Source: Bacilli bacterium
GTDB lineage: Bacteria; Bacillota_I; Bacilli_A; RF39; UBA660
Assembly (NCBI GenBank): GCA_900753325.1
Contig: CAADYO010000017.1
Coordinates: forward strand, 28,980 to 92,979
DNA length: 64,000 bases
Direction: 5' to 3'
The position numbers and the translations under genes are program-made. How positions within the stretch are numbered: the first letter of the stretch is position 1; each line of letters opens with the position of its first letter. Shown piece by piece: positions 17,488-25,508 of the stretch. Under the pieces are notes generated by a model. It worked only from the letters and a program-made list of their open reading frames with translations. It was not told the origin of the DNA and searched no databases.

Positions 17488-18186
17488 CTATTTGTCATAT
17501 TTATTATTTTTCATAAATTCTCTAAGTAATTTAGTTAAAGCTCTTTTTTCTATTCTTGAAACATAACTTCTTGAAATACCAAGTCGTCTAGATATATTTT
17601 TCTGCGTTTGTTCATCTTGATTATCTAAACCATATCTTCTAACTAATATTTCTCTTTCACGAGGAGTCAAAACATCCATATACTCTTTCAATAACAAAAT
17701 ATTATCCTTTAAATCAATGTCTGATACAAAATCTGGATTAGGTGTCTTTAAAACATCCATAATAGCAATCTCATTTCCATCTTTATCAAACCCAACTGCA
17801 TCATTTATAGAAATATCATTATTATAACGATTATTACTTCTAAAATACATTAACACCTCATTTTCAATACACCTAGCGCAGTATGTTGTTATTTTAACTC
17901 CCTTATCATTAGAAAATGTATCCACTCCTTTTATTAAACCAATTGTTCCAATACTAATCAAATCATCAGAATCAACGTATTTATTATCAAACTTTTTAAT
18001 AATATGCGCCACTAATCTTAAATTATGCTCTATAAGTTTATTTCTATCTTCCATATTACCATTCATTTTCCCAACAATACATTTTTTCTCTTCCTCTGGA
18101 CTTAAAGGTTCCGGAAAAACATCATTAGAATAAGACCCAGTAAAACAAAATAAATTCTTCAAAACATTTAAAATATTAAAAAACAT
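17488..18186 (-). CDS. sigK: Sporulation-type sigma factor, SigK-like
   Basis: The 232-residue protein follows SigK closely: a hydrophobic leader, then SYSNDVFPEPLSPEEEKK, comparable to the processed N-terminus of Bacillus SigK, IEHNLRLVAHIIKKF (region 2.1), DLISIGTIGLIKG (2.2), YCARCIENEVLMYFR (2.4), LTPREREILVRRYGL (4.1) and RLGISRSYVSRIEKRALTKL (4.2). SigK directs late mother-cell genes and is activated by removal of a ~20-residue pro-sequence. Residues 1-17 here are hydrophobic and could serve the same purpose. There is no sign of a split (skin) gene. A general SigE-type identity cannot be excluded. Confidence 0.82.
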   Translation of the reverse strand: MFFNILNVLKNLFCFTGSYSNDVFPEPLSPEEEKKCIVGKMNGNMEDRNKLIEHNLRLVAHIIKKFDNKYVDSDDLISIGTIGLIKGVDTFSNDKGVKITTYCARCIENEVLMYFRSNNRYNNDISINDAVGFDKDGNEIAIMDVLKTPNPDFVSDIDLKDNILLLKEYMDVLTPREREILVRRYGLDNQDEQTQKNISRRLGISRSYVSRIEKRALTKLLREFMKNNKYDK

Positions 18187-18224
18187 ATAATCCTCCTAGA
18201 AAATTATATGTCTAATTTTATCAT

Positions 18225-18683
18225 TTAATTAGTCTTACGTATACTTATTTTACTGAATAAATAATATACCGAAATTCCACTTAATGAACCAATTGTATCT
18301 ATTAAAATATCTCTTACTTCACATGATCTTCCCTTAATAAATAACTGATGAATTTCATCACTCCAAGCATACAAAAAACAAAGTAATATTGTTAAAAGAA
18401 TCGTTTTATAATTAAACAATTCAAAACTTTTAAATAAATTAATTATTAAAATTCCAAGTACAAAGTACAAAAAGAAATGAGCACTCTTCCTAACTGGTTT
18501 AACTAAATACTTAAGTACCTTTTCTTTTTCTTTAGTACTTAAATCCCTCTTTATTATATCTTGTACACACCTAACTATTAATCCATCACTCTTTTTACTA
18601 GATTCTTCTGCCGTATCATTAGAAAGTACAAATATCAAGCCCATCCACAATATAATCAAAATAATATTAATAACTTTCTTCAT
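18225..18683 (-). CDS. VanZ-like membrane protein
   Basis: The 152-residue protein has four membrane segments and the VanZ signature: FVLSNDTAEESS after the first helix, RKSAHFFLYFVLG, YAWSDEIHQLFIKGR and DILIDTIGS. VanZ proteins raise teicoplanin resistance in enterococci, but stand-alone homologues are common in Firmicutes without known function. Its ATG directly follows the stop of the Mur ligase gene (TAAATG), so they are coupled. Confidence 0.88.
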   Translation of the reverse strand: MKKVINIILIILWMGLIFVLSNDTAEESSKKSDGLIVRCVQDIIKRDLSTKEKEKVLKYLVKPVRKSAHFFLYFVLGILIINLFKSFELFNYKTILLTILLCFLYAWSDEIHQLFIKGRSCEVRDILIDTIGSLSGISVYYLFSKISIRKTN

Positions 18684-20117
18684 TTATGTATTACTCTCTT
18701 CTTTTATTTTTCTATCAGCAATACCTTGGTAAGAAACATCTATATCATTAAAACCTAATTTATTATAACTTTCCCTTCCTTTGCCTAAAACAAGAACAAT
18801 ATCTCTACTTTGTGCTAATTCAATAGCTTTATTTATAGCAGCAACTCTATCTTGTACAATTGTATAGTTTTTATAATTATTAGTCACACTTTGAAGCATC
18901 ATATTAACGTTATTAACAAGTTCCATATTACTAACATCATCATATGTAAATATAACATAACTTGCCATATCACAAACCGTCTTACCAATCATATCTAATT
19001 TAGAATGATCATTTTCTAAAATATTTCCAATAACAACAATAATATTATTAATATCTAATGTATGTATATAATTAATAAGTTTAATAATACTACTATAAGT
19101 ATGAGCATAATCTACCATTACATAATAATCACCATCAGTCTTTAACATTTCCATTCTACCTGGTACCAAAATATTTTCAAGTTTTTCTTTCAAATCAGAA
19201 AATCTATAACCAAGAGTTAAAACTGTAAGTAAAGCTGCCGCCAAATTATAAACATTAAAGTCAGCAAGTAATGGACTAAGCACATCAAAATCCTCATTAT
19301 TATATTTAAATCTAATTAAAGTCTTAGTATTATTAGCTTTATAGTCAACTATTTGTAAAGTTGACTCTTCATTCATACCATAAGTTAAAACCTTACCCGT
19401 ACAGTTTTCCTTAACAGTTTCAAAATACTGATCATCTCTATTCAAAATACAAAAACCTGAATCTGCAACTTGTCCAAATAATTTCATCTTCGTATTAAAA
19501 TAATTCAAAAAAGCATTACTATCATCAAGAAATTCGTTAATAATATTTGTATAAACTACTATATTAAAACTAGTAGCCTCAAATTTTTTAGCTTCTAAAT
19601 CAGAATCACTTGCCTCCAAAACTGCATATTTACAACCAAATTTTCTAAATTCATCTAAATAATTATACAGCTTTGAAGCATCACTAATTGTGTTAAAACT
19701 GTTATCATTAAAAGCTGCACAACTTCTACCATTAGTACTAATACAACCACACTGATTACTACCAAGTAATGTTTGAATAATTGTTGAAGTACAAGTTTTT
19801 CCATCAGTACCGCTTACCCCAATCATTGTAAGTGCTCTATCTGGATAATCATAAAACTTTTGACATAAATATGGAAACTCCCTGTTAGTATCTGGCACTT
19901 TAATAACTGCCACCCTAGAATCAAAAATATCCTTACTAACAACAATTGCTACAGCTCCATTTTTAATAGCCTCATCAATACAATTATGCCCATCAAGGAG
20001 CTTATCAACAGTACAAACAAACAAACAATTTTCAGAAACTTCTGAAGCATTGTTTTTAATACTCTTAATAACTATATCAGTACCAATTCCAGGATACAAG
20101 TCATTTAATCTCTTCAT
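18684..20117 (-). CDS. Divergent MurE-like Mur ligase
   Basis: The three-domain MurE layout is clear over 477 residues: N-terminal substrate domain (LFVCTVDKLLDGHNCIDEAI), ATP loop GVSGTDGKTCT, central domain ending in LVPGRMEML, and C-terminal DYAHTYSSI and VLGKGRESYN. Several usually conserved motifs are altered. The SSHAL block reads SDSDL, DHLDYHG reads EFLDDSN, and the amino-acid specificity loop (DNPR for meso-DAP, DNPA/DDPN for Lys) reads DDVSN. It may add an unusual amino acid or be a secondary Mur ligase. ATG at 20117 follows AGGTGAAGATA; an earlier GTG lies in the SD. Confidence 0.78.
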   Translation of the reverse strand: MKRLNDLYPGIGTDIVIKSIKNNASEVSENCLFVCTVDKLLDGHNCIDEAIKNGAVAIVVSKDIFDSRVAVIKVPDTNREFPYLCQKFYDYPDRALTMIGVSGTDGKTCTSTIIQTLLGSNQCGCISTNGRSCAAFNDNSFNTISDASKLYNYLDEFRKFGCKYAVLEASDSDLEAKKFEATSFNIVVYTNIINEFLDDSNAFLNYFNTKMKLFGQVADSGFCILNRDDQYFETVKENCTGKVLTYGMNEESTLQIVDYKANNTKTLIRFKYNNEDFDVLSPLLADFNVYNLAAALLTVLTLGYRFSDLKEKLENILVPGRMEMLKTDGDYYVMVDYAHTYSSIIKLINYIHTLDINNIIVVIGNILENDHSKLDMIGKTVCDMASYVIFTYDDVSNMELVNNVNMMLQSVTNNYKNYTIVQDRVAAINKAIELAQSRDIVLVLGKGRESYNKLGFNDIDVSYQGIADRKIKEESNT

Positions 20118-20134
20118 TATCTTCACCTATACAA

Positions 20135-20162
20135 ATTATACAGTAAATAAAAACTAAATCAA
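20135..20162 (-). promoter_or_regulatory. Promoter for the Mur-ligase gene
   Basis: TTGATT, 16 bases and TATAAT read leftwards, 18 bases before the start codon. Confidence 0.6.
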
Positions 20163-20172
20163 AGTATTTTTC

Positions 20173-20201
20173 TTGATAAGCCTTTTATTTTACGTTAAAA
20201 T
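20173..20201 (+). promoter_or_regulatory. Promoter for the arginase-fold gene
   Basis: TTGATA, 17 bases and TAAAAT read rightwards; the SD AAGGTG follows nine bases later. Confidence 0.65.
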
Positions 20202-20219
20202 TATTACAAGGTGAAAATA

Positions 20220-21119
20220 ATGAAAACATTTATAATAGGAGCTGGTAGTGATTTAGGAGTCCATATTGATGGTGCTGCCTTAGGACCAGTTCAGCTAATC
20301 AACGATATTAAAGGATTTTATAAAGGTGAAAATATTACAATTCTCCAAGATGAAGATATTTTAAAAAGTAGAAATTTATCAGACTTAAGAAAAAATGAAT
20401 ATGAAGTAGATAGTTTCAATACAAAGATATATAAAAAAGTACTTGAAAAGATGAAAGAGAATTATTTTCCTATTCTAATTGGTGGAGATAGTTCCACAAC
20501 TATTCCTATTGCTCTAGCAAGTTCTAAAGTAAATGAAAATATTGGTATAATTGTATTTTCTCCCTTTGCTAACTATAATACCTTTTCAACTACCGTCACC
20601 GGAAATCTTCATGGCCTTTCTCTTGCTGCAATAACCGGTTACAAAGATAATGAACTTAGATATTATCATGATGGTAATGTTATACAAGCAACGAAAGCTG
20701 TAGTTGTTGGTGCTAGAAGCATAGATGATTGGGAAAAAGATAACATTAAATATTCCGGACTAACAGTTTTTACTAATGATAATATCAAAGAAAAAGGTCT
20801 AGAAACAGTAATTGAAGAAGCATTTGCAATTGCTCATGACAAAACAAAAGGTGTTCATATAAGTTTTGATTTAGGTCTAATAGATCCGGACATCGCTCCA
20901 GGTGTATCAATTCCCGTATTTGACGGTTTAACTGAAGAACAAATAATGAAAATAAACAGTTTAATTATTAAACATATAGAAGATATTGTTTCATATGATA
21001 TTGTAGAATTTAATCCATTACGTGACACTGATAGAAAAACAGAACAAATTGCTTTAAACATACTAGCACAAATAATTAAAGCAGTTGAAACAAAAGGAGA
21101 TCCTAATAAGAAATATTAA
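20220..21119 (+). CDS. Arginase/ureohydrolase-fold protein with lost metal ligands (pseudo-enzyme candidate)
   Basis: The overall pattern of the 299 residues is arginase: GAALGP near residue 18, ILIGGD at 85-90, GNLHGLSLA at 128-136, SFD..IDPDIAPG at 215-228 and DIVEFNP at 260-266. The manganese ligands are not kept. The first His of GGDHS is Ser91. The DAHxD triplet is Ser114, Phe116 and Asn118. Of the SxDxD pair, Asp217 stays but the second is Gly219. The substrate-side His131 and Glu263 remain. By family knowledge such a protein should not bind the binuclear Mn cluster. It is transcribed alone from its own promoter, ATG at 20220 after GGTGAAAATA. Confidence 0.85.
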   Translation: MKTFIIGAGSDLGVHIDGAALGPVQLINDIKGFYKGENITILQDEDILKSRNLSDLRKNEYEVDSFNTKIYKKVLEKMKENYFPILIGGDSSTTIPIALASSKVNENIGIIVFSPFANYNTFSTTVTGNLHGLSLAAITGYKDNELRYYHDGNVIQATKAVVVGARSIDDWEKDNIKYSGLTVFTNDNIKEKGLETVIEEAFAIAHDKTKGVHISFDLGLIDPDIAPGVSIPVFDGLTEEQIMKINSLIIKHIEDIVSYDIVEFNPLRDTDRKTEQIALNILAQIIKAVETKGDPNKKY

Positions 21120-21159
21120 AAAAAAAAGATTTTATGAGAAATTCATAAAACCTTTTTTA
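21118..21159. terminator. Bidirectional terminator
   Basis: GATTTTATGA and TCATAAAACC arms with a five-base loop are flanked by an A run on the left and a T run on the right, serving both convergent genes. Confidence 0.85.
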
Positions 21160-21160
21160 T

Positions 21161-22978
21161 TTACGCTTTCCTAAAAACAACATAACTTGCATAACCAATG
21201 ATACCAATACAAACAATCCAAATAAATGCAAAAGACGAAGTATTAGGATTATCTAATTTTCTAAAAGAAGCATCGATTATAACATCCTCATCAGGCATTT
21301 CAAAACTATTATCAACAACAGCTATTTCCTTACCAGATACAGTATAAACTCTAAGCTTTTCAACTGCATATCCAGTATCAGGAACAACAGTATATAAAAT
21401 TTTCTCATTACCGCTTGAAAAACTCTTTGATAAAGCTACTCTACCAGATCCAGCAATAACATTAGTCTTAATTTGATAACCATCACCATATCTAAGAAGA
21501 AAATTAACAGTCTCTGGATAATTAATAACTGGCGCACTATCATTCCGTTTCTTATAGTTATTCACTTCTCTCCTGCATTTCATTTTAGGATATTTATCAT
21601 TCAAATAATTTCTATAATCTTCTACATTACCAATAAATGAATAAACCTTTTTTGCATTTGTACCAGTAACTACAAATCCATCTCTTAAATTAACAATTCT
21701 AGTTACTACTGTAGCACTATTATCTAAATTATTATCTTTAAAATCAAAGGTCTTATTAATATCATACTCATCAGTAAATGAAAGATTAGTATTATATATC
21801 TTTATCTTACTAGAAATTTTAAGATTATCTAAATTATCATCTGAATCATCAGAATTTGGAATATCTAAATGAACACCAGCTGCAAAAAGATAGTTATCTC
21901 TTTTAATCATACCAGTATAAATAAATACATCATCTTGAGAATTCACAACTCTAACTAAATTATAATTATTATCGATTTTATATAAACCAAACAAGTCACA
22001 AACATAAAAACCATCATCACTCTTAATCAAAGTTGAAATTAATGATTTATTATCACCAAATACACTACCATTATTATCATTATCAAATAAACTAATATTT
22101 GTCTTTACTCTTAAACCAATATTAGATTTAGTAGTACCAGTTTCTGTTTGAATATTTAGAGGATGTGAACTAACTTTAAGATTAGAATCAACTTCTTTTA
22201 AAACAGTTTTATCACCCAATACCAAATAATATAATTTTCCATTATTTATACATACCTCTGGATTCAAACTAATGATATCTTCATTAATTTTTTTAACTAA
22301 TTTGAAGCTTTTATCATAAAATTTAATACTAAATAAATTTTTTGTATCTATATCTTTAGAATCACCATCTGAATTATTCAAACTTTCCTTATAATCTTCA
22401 TATAAATCCAATACTCTAGCATCAAAAACAGCATAATAATCACCAAAACGATAAATTGTATATCCTGTCACATTATTATTAGTACTTATAAGCTTTCCAT
22501 TTCTATCATACTTTCTAATACCAGTAAGACCAATGACATAAACATTACCGTCTGCATCGTCACAGACACCATAAGATACAGAAAATCCATCTGTAAATTC
22601 ATCCTTCCATAACAAATTTCCCATATCATCATACTTACTAACTGTAACAACAGGCTTGATATTATCATCAATAAAGCTAAGTAATTCTCGGGATAATTGT
22701 TGTTGTGTAAAAGAACCTCCACATCCTATATCAGGTTGATGTCGATAAAATGTAAAAAGATAATCTTCCAATATTTTTAAATCATGTGAAAGATTCAAAA
22801 CAACTACACCATCAGAAACTTGATAAAGATTTCCTGATACCGTTGCCGCATAATCAGTATAGTTATTTGACCAGTTGGTTTTATACGATTGCCTATAATT
22901 ACCAAATGCTAATGTATTTACAGGAAAAAACATTGTAACAAATAAAACTAAAATCATTATTTTCCAAATTTTTTTCAT
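21161..22978 (-). CDS. Secreted, membrane/wall-anchored protein with beta-repeat and InlB-like B-repeat region
   Basis: The 605-residue product starts at an ATG behind GGGAG, with a signal peptide ending near NTLAFG. The large middle region is made of blocks such as GNVYVIGLTGIRKYDRNG that resemble a beta-propeller. Near residues 505-570, GTGRVALS-type text ending in DTGYAVEKLRVYTVSG and SFEMPDEDVIIDASF is typical of divergent InlB B-repeats. The C-terminus has NPNTS (577-581), a membrane helix and FRKA, which reads like a class B-type sorting signal. Ligand and function are unknown. An alternative start 75 bases upstream is rejected because it lacks an SD. Confidence 0.72.
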   Translation of the reverse strand: MKKIWKIMILVLFVTMFFPVNTLAFGNYRQSYKTNWSNNYTDYAATVSGNLYQVSDGVVVLNLSHDLKILEDYLFTFYRHQPDIGCGGSFTQQQLSRELLSFIDDNIKPVVTVSKYDDMGNLLWKDEFTDGFSVSYGVCDDADGNVYVIGLTGIRKYDRNGKLISTNNNVTGYTIYRFGDYYAVFDARVLDLYEDYKESLNNSDGDSKDIDTKNLFSIKFYDKSFKLVKKINEDIISLNPEVCINNGKLYYLVLGDKTVLKEVDSNLKVSSHPLNIQTETGTTKSNIGLRVKTNISLFDNDNNGSVFGDNKSLISTLIKSDDGFYVCDLFGLYKIDNNYNLVRVVNSQDDVFIYTGMIKRDNYLFAAGVHLDIPNSDDSDDNLDNLKISSKIKIYNTNLSFTDEYDINKTFDFKDNNLDNSATVVTRIVNLRDGFVVTGTNAKKVYSFIGNVEDYRNYLNDKYPKMKCRREVNNYKKRNDSAPVINYPETVNFLLRYGDGYQIKTNVIAGSGRVALSKSFSSGNEKILYTVVPDTGYAVEKLRVYTVSGKEIAVVDNSFEMPDEDVIIDASFRKLDNPNTSSFAFIWIVCIGIIGYASYVVFRKA

Positions 22979-23008
22979 ATACAAGCTCTCCCATCTTAAT
23001 ATAATAAA

Positions 23009-23037
23009 ATTATAATCCATTAAAAAAAATAAATCAA
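23009..23037 (-). promoter_or_regulatory. Promoter for the surface protein 21161-22978
   Basis: TTGATT, 17 bases and TATAAT read leftwards, immediately after the ftsZ terminator. Confidence 0.6.
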
Positions 23038-23060
23038 ATAAAAAGAGATACAAATCTCTA
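23038..23060 (-). terminator. Terminator after ftsZ
   Basis: AGAGAT and ATCTCT arms with a four-base loop, then TTTTATTT in the leftward direction. The ftsZ stop lies at the stem base. Confidence 0.6.
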
Positions 23061-24182
23061 ATAATTTCTATCTCTTAAAAATGCTGGAATATCAAAATCA
23101 CTATCATTAGAATCATCATCTTGCAAAATCTCTGTTGTTTTAAAATCCTCCTTAGAAGGTGTCGTTCTTCTAGTTTGTTGTGTATTACTAAATACAGGTT
23201 GTTCTTGCGTATTAACTGGAGCAGTCTTCTTATTTTTATCAAAGCCTGTTGCGATAACAGTTACTATAACTTCATCAGATAAGTTTTCATTAATAACTGA
23301 ACCAAATATTGTATTGATATCAGTATTAGCCGCTGCTCTAACCACTTCAGCAGCTTGTTCAGCTTCAAACAATGTTAAATTAACTCCACCAGTAATATTA
23401 ATAATAGCATCAGTTGCTCCCTCAATAGAAGTTTCGAGTAATGGTGAAGAAACAGCTTGCTTAGCAGCATCAATTGCTCTATCCTCTCCCATTCCTATAC
23501 CAATACCAATTATGGCCTGACCTGATTTTTCCATAACTGCTTTAACATCGGCAAAATCCAAGTTAATAAGTCCAACTACAGCAATCAAATCAGAAATAGA
23601 TTGTACACCACGACGCAATACATTATCAACTTCCTTAAATGCTTCATACATTGGTGTTGATCTATCAATAATTTCTCTTAAACGGTCATTTGGAATAACA
23701 ATTAAAGTATCTACATGTTTTTTTAACTCTTCAATACCACCAACTGCTTGTTTCATTCTTCTTGGGCCTTCAAATGAGAAAGGTTTAGTTACAATTGCTA
23801 CTGTTAAAGCACCTAATCCTTGAGCTATTTCAGCAACTACAGGAGCAGCACCTGTTCCGGTTCCACCACCCATACCACATGTAACAAATACCATATCGGC
23901 ACCAGTTAAAGCTTCTTCTATTTCCTTTTTAGATTCAATAGCAGCTTCTTTACCAATTGCTGGATTAGCACCAGCTCCTTGTCCATCAGTCAAAGCAGCT
24001 CCTAATTGTATTTTAACATCAGCCTTAGATTGATTTAAAGCTTGTTTATCAGTATTAGCAGCAATAAATTCTACACCTTTAACACCAGACTCAACCATTC
24101 TATTAACAGCGTTACCACCGCCTCCGCCAAGCCCAATAACCTTTATTGTTGTTACCATATCCATTTCTAATCCGCCTATCAT
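23058..24182 (-). CDS. ftsZ: Cell division protein FtsZ
   Basis: FtsZ is the tubulin-like GTPase of the division ring. The 374-residue protein has GGGGGNAVNRM, the GTP loop GGGTGTG (105-111), the T7 loop NLDFADVKAVM, and the C-terminal interaction peptide DIPAFLRDR (364-372) that binds FtsA. The chosen ATG lies six bases after AGGAGG; a later ATG six codons in has no SD as good. It is 11 bases downstream of ftsA and cotranscribed with it. Confidence 0.99.
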   Translation of the reverse strand: MIGGLEMDMVTTIKVIGLGGGGGNAVNRMVESGVKGVEFIAANTDKQALNQSKADVKIQLGAALTDGQGAGANPAIGKEAAIESKKEIEEALTGADMVFVTCGMGGGTGTGAAPVVAEIAQGLGALTVAIVTKPFSFEGPRRMKQAVGGIEELKKHVDTLIVIPNDRLREIIDRSTPMYEAFKEVDNVLRRGVQSISDLIAVVGLINLDFADVKAVMEKSGQAIIGIGIGMGEDRAIDAAKQAVSSPLLETSIEGATDAIINITGGVNLTLFEAEQAAEVVRAAANTDINTIFGSVINENLSDEVIVTVIATGFDKNKKTAPVNTQEQPVFSNTQQTRRTTPSKEDFKTTEILQDDDSNDSDFDIPAFLRDRNY

Positions 24183-24193
24183 CCTAGACCTCC

Positions 24194-25432
24194 TTAATTA
24201 TCAAAAAAATGTCCAAATACTCTACTTACTATATTATCGTTAATTGCTACCTTTTGTCCAGTAGATACTAAACTATTCATATCATTTTCACTAATCATAC
24301 TATAGGTTCTTCCTCTAAGTGAAAGTTTATCATCAAAATACTTAATAGTACCAAATGCACTACTATATTTATTGTTTCTTAATCCAATAACTGAAATATT
24401 ACAAACCTTAGCTTTAATTCCAAAAACATTTTCTACTAAATATTGAAATCCCGCTAATTCACTTAAACCACCTGTTACAATTATATAACGTATTTCTCTA
24501 TTTGTTAAGTTTTTTATTTCATTTTTAGCAAGTTTTAAAATTTCCATAAGACGTGCCTCTACAACTTTAGAAACTCCAACTTGTGATATTTCCTTATTTT
24601 CATCTGCCATAGTTAAAAACTCACAAACATCATTATTATCAGCATAACTTGCTAAAGCAACAGCAAAAGTCTCCTTTACTTTACGACTATCGCCTAATCT
24701 TAATTTAAAGATATATGAAATATCTTGATCAACATTAAAACTACCTAATGGAATAGTAGAATTCTTAATTTGAATACCTTTATTAAATATAGAAACATTA
24801 GTATTTCTCTCTCCTATATTAATAATTGCTCCAACTGATTCAAATGTCTTTTTATTAGCAATCGTATAATAATCCCCAGTAGAACTATAAGCTATATCTA
24901 TAGTTTCAAGCCCTGCTAACTTTAAAACTTGCAATATTCTATATAATGGCTCCTTTGGCAATGTACTAACAACAACTTTAGCTTCTAAAGATTTACCAGC
25001 CATTCCCTTAGGATCTTTAATATTTTCTTCTTCATCTACAGTAAAACTAATAGGAGAAGCCGTAATTACCTCATATTCTTCATCTATATGACCAACCAAG
25101 GCATCTTTTAATACATTTCTAACATCCTTGCCAGTAATACATTCATAATCATCAACATCACAAGAACCAACCACTATATCCATAGAACAACCAGTAGGAG
25201 GAACACAAGCAATAACCTTAGAAATTTTTATACCAAGCATAGCATTAACTTTTTTAATAGCCGTCTTAACACTAACCGCAGCCAATTTAGTATCTTCAAT
25301 CTGCCCATTTTTAATACCCTGAGACTTACTACTAACAGCTGCTAAAGTATGAAAAGAGCCATTACACTTAGAACACACAACAACTTTAATACTATTAGTA
25401 CCTATATCTACACTAGTATAAACTTCACTCAT
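24194..25432 (-). CDS. ftsA: Cell division protein FtsA
   Basis: FtsA is the actin-fold membrane tether of the Z ring. The 412 residues show the phosphate-1 block VDIGTNSIKVVV, the SHS2/1C region, VGAIINIGERNTNVSIF (phosphate-2), IIVTGGLSELAGF (adenosine motif) and the C-terminal amphipathic helix VSRVFGHFFDN. ATG at 25432 is chosen because the first ATG almost touches the AGGAG. The gene has its own promoter and so is separated from the upstream membrane genes. Confidence 0.96.
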   Translation of the reverse strand: MSEVYTSVDIGTNSIKVVVCSKCNGSFHTLAAVSSKSQGIKNGQIEDTKLAAVSVKTAIKKVNAMLGIKISKVIACVPPTGCSMDIVVGSCDVDDYECITGKDVRNVLKDALVGHIDEEYEVITASPISFTVDEEENIKDPKGMAGKSLEAKVVVSTLPKEPLYRILQVLKLAGLETIDIAYSSTGDYYTIANKKTFESVGAIINIGERNTNVSIFNKGIQIKNSTIPLGSFNVDQDISYIFKLRLGDSRKVKETFAVALASYADNNDVCEFLTMADENKEISQVGVSKVVEARLMEILKLAKNEIKNLTNREIRYIIVTGGLSELAGFQYLVENVFGIKAKVCNISVIGLRNNKYSSAFGTIKYFDDKLSLRGRTYSMISENDMNSLVSTGQKVAINDNIVSRVFGHFFDN

Positions 25433-25459
25433 TACCTGCATCTCCTATTCTTAAAATTA

Positions 25460-25487
25460 ATTATACTATAAAAGAAAAAGATTGCAA
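25460..25487 (-). promoter_or_regulatory. Promoter for ftsA-ftsZ
   Basis: TTGCAA, 16 bases and TATAAT read leftwards. The -35 box overlaps the terminator of the upstream gene. Confidence 0.65.
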
Positions 25488-25504
25488 AGTTTTTTCTACA
25501 ATCT
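25472..25504 (-). terminator. Terminator of the membrane-protein operon
   Basis: AGATTG and CAATCT arms with a longer loop, followed leftwards by TTTTTCTTTT. Confidence 0.6.
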
Positions 25505-25508
25505 ATTT

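Noticed and set aside
22486..22722. Alternate frame ORF within the surface protein
   Set aside because: It overlaps the main frame on the same strand, lacks an SD and has no family features.
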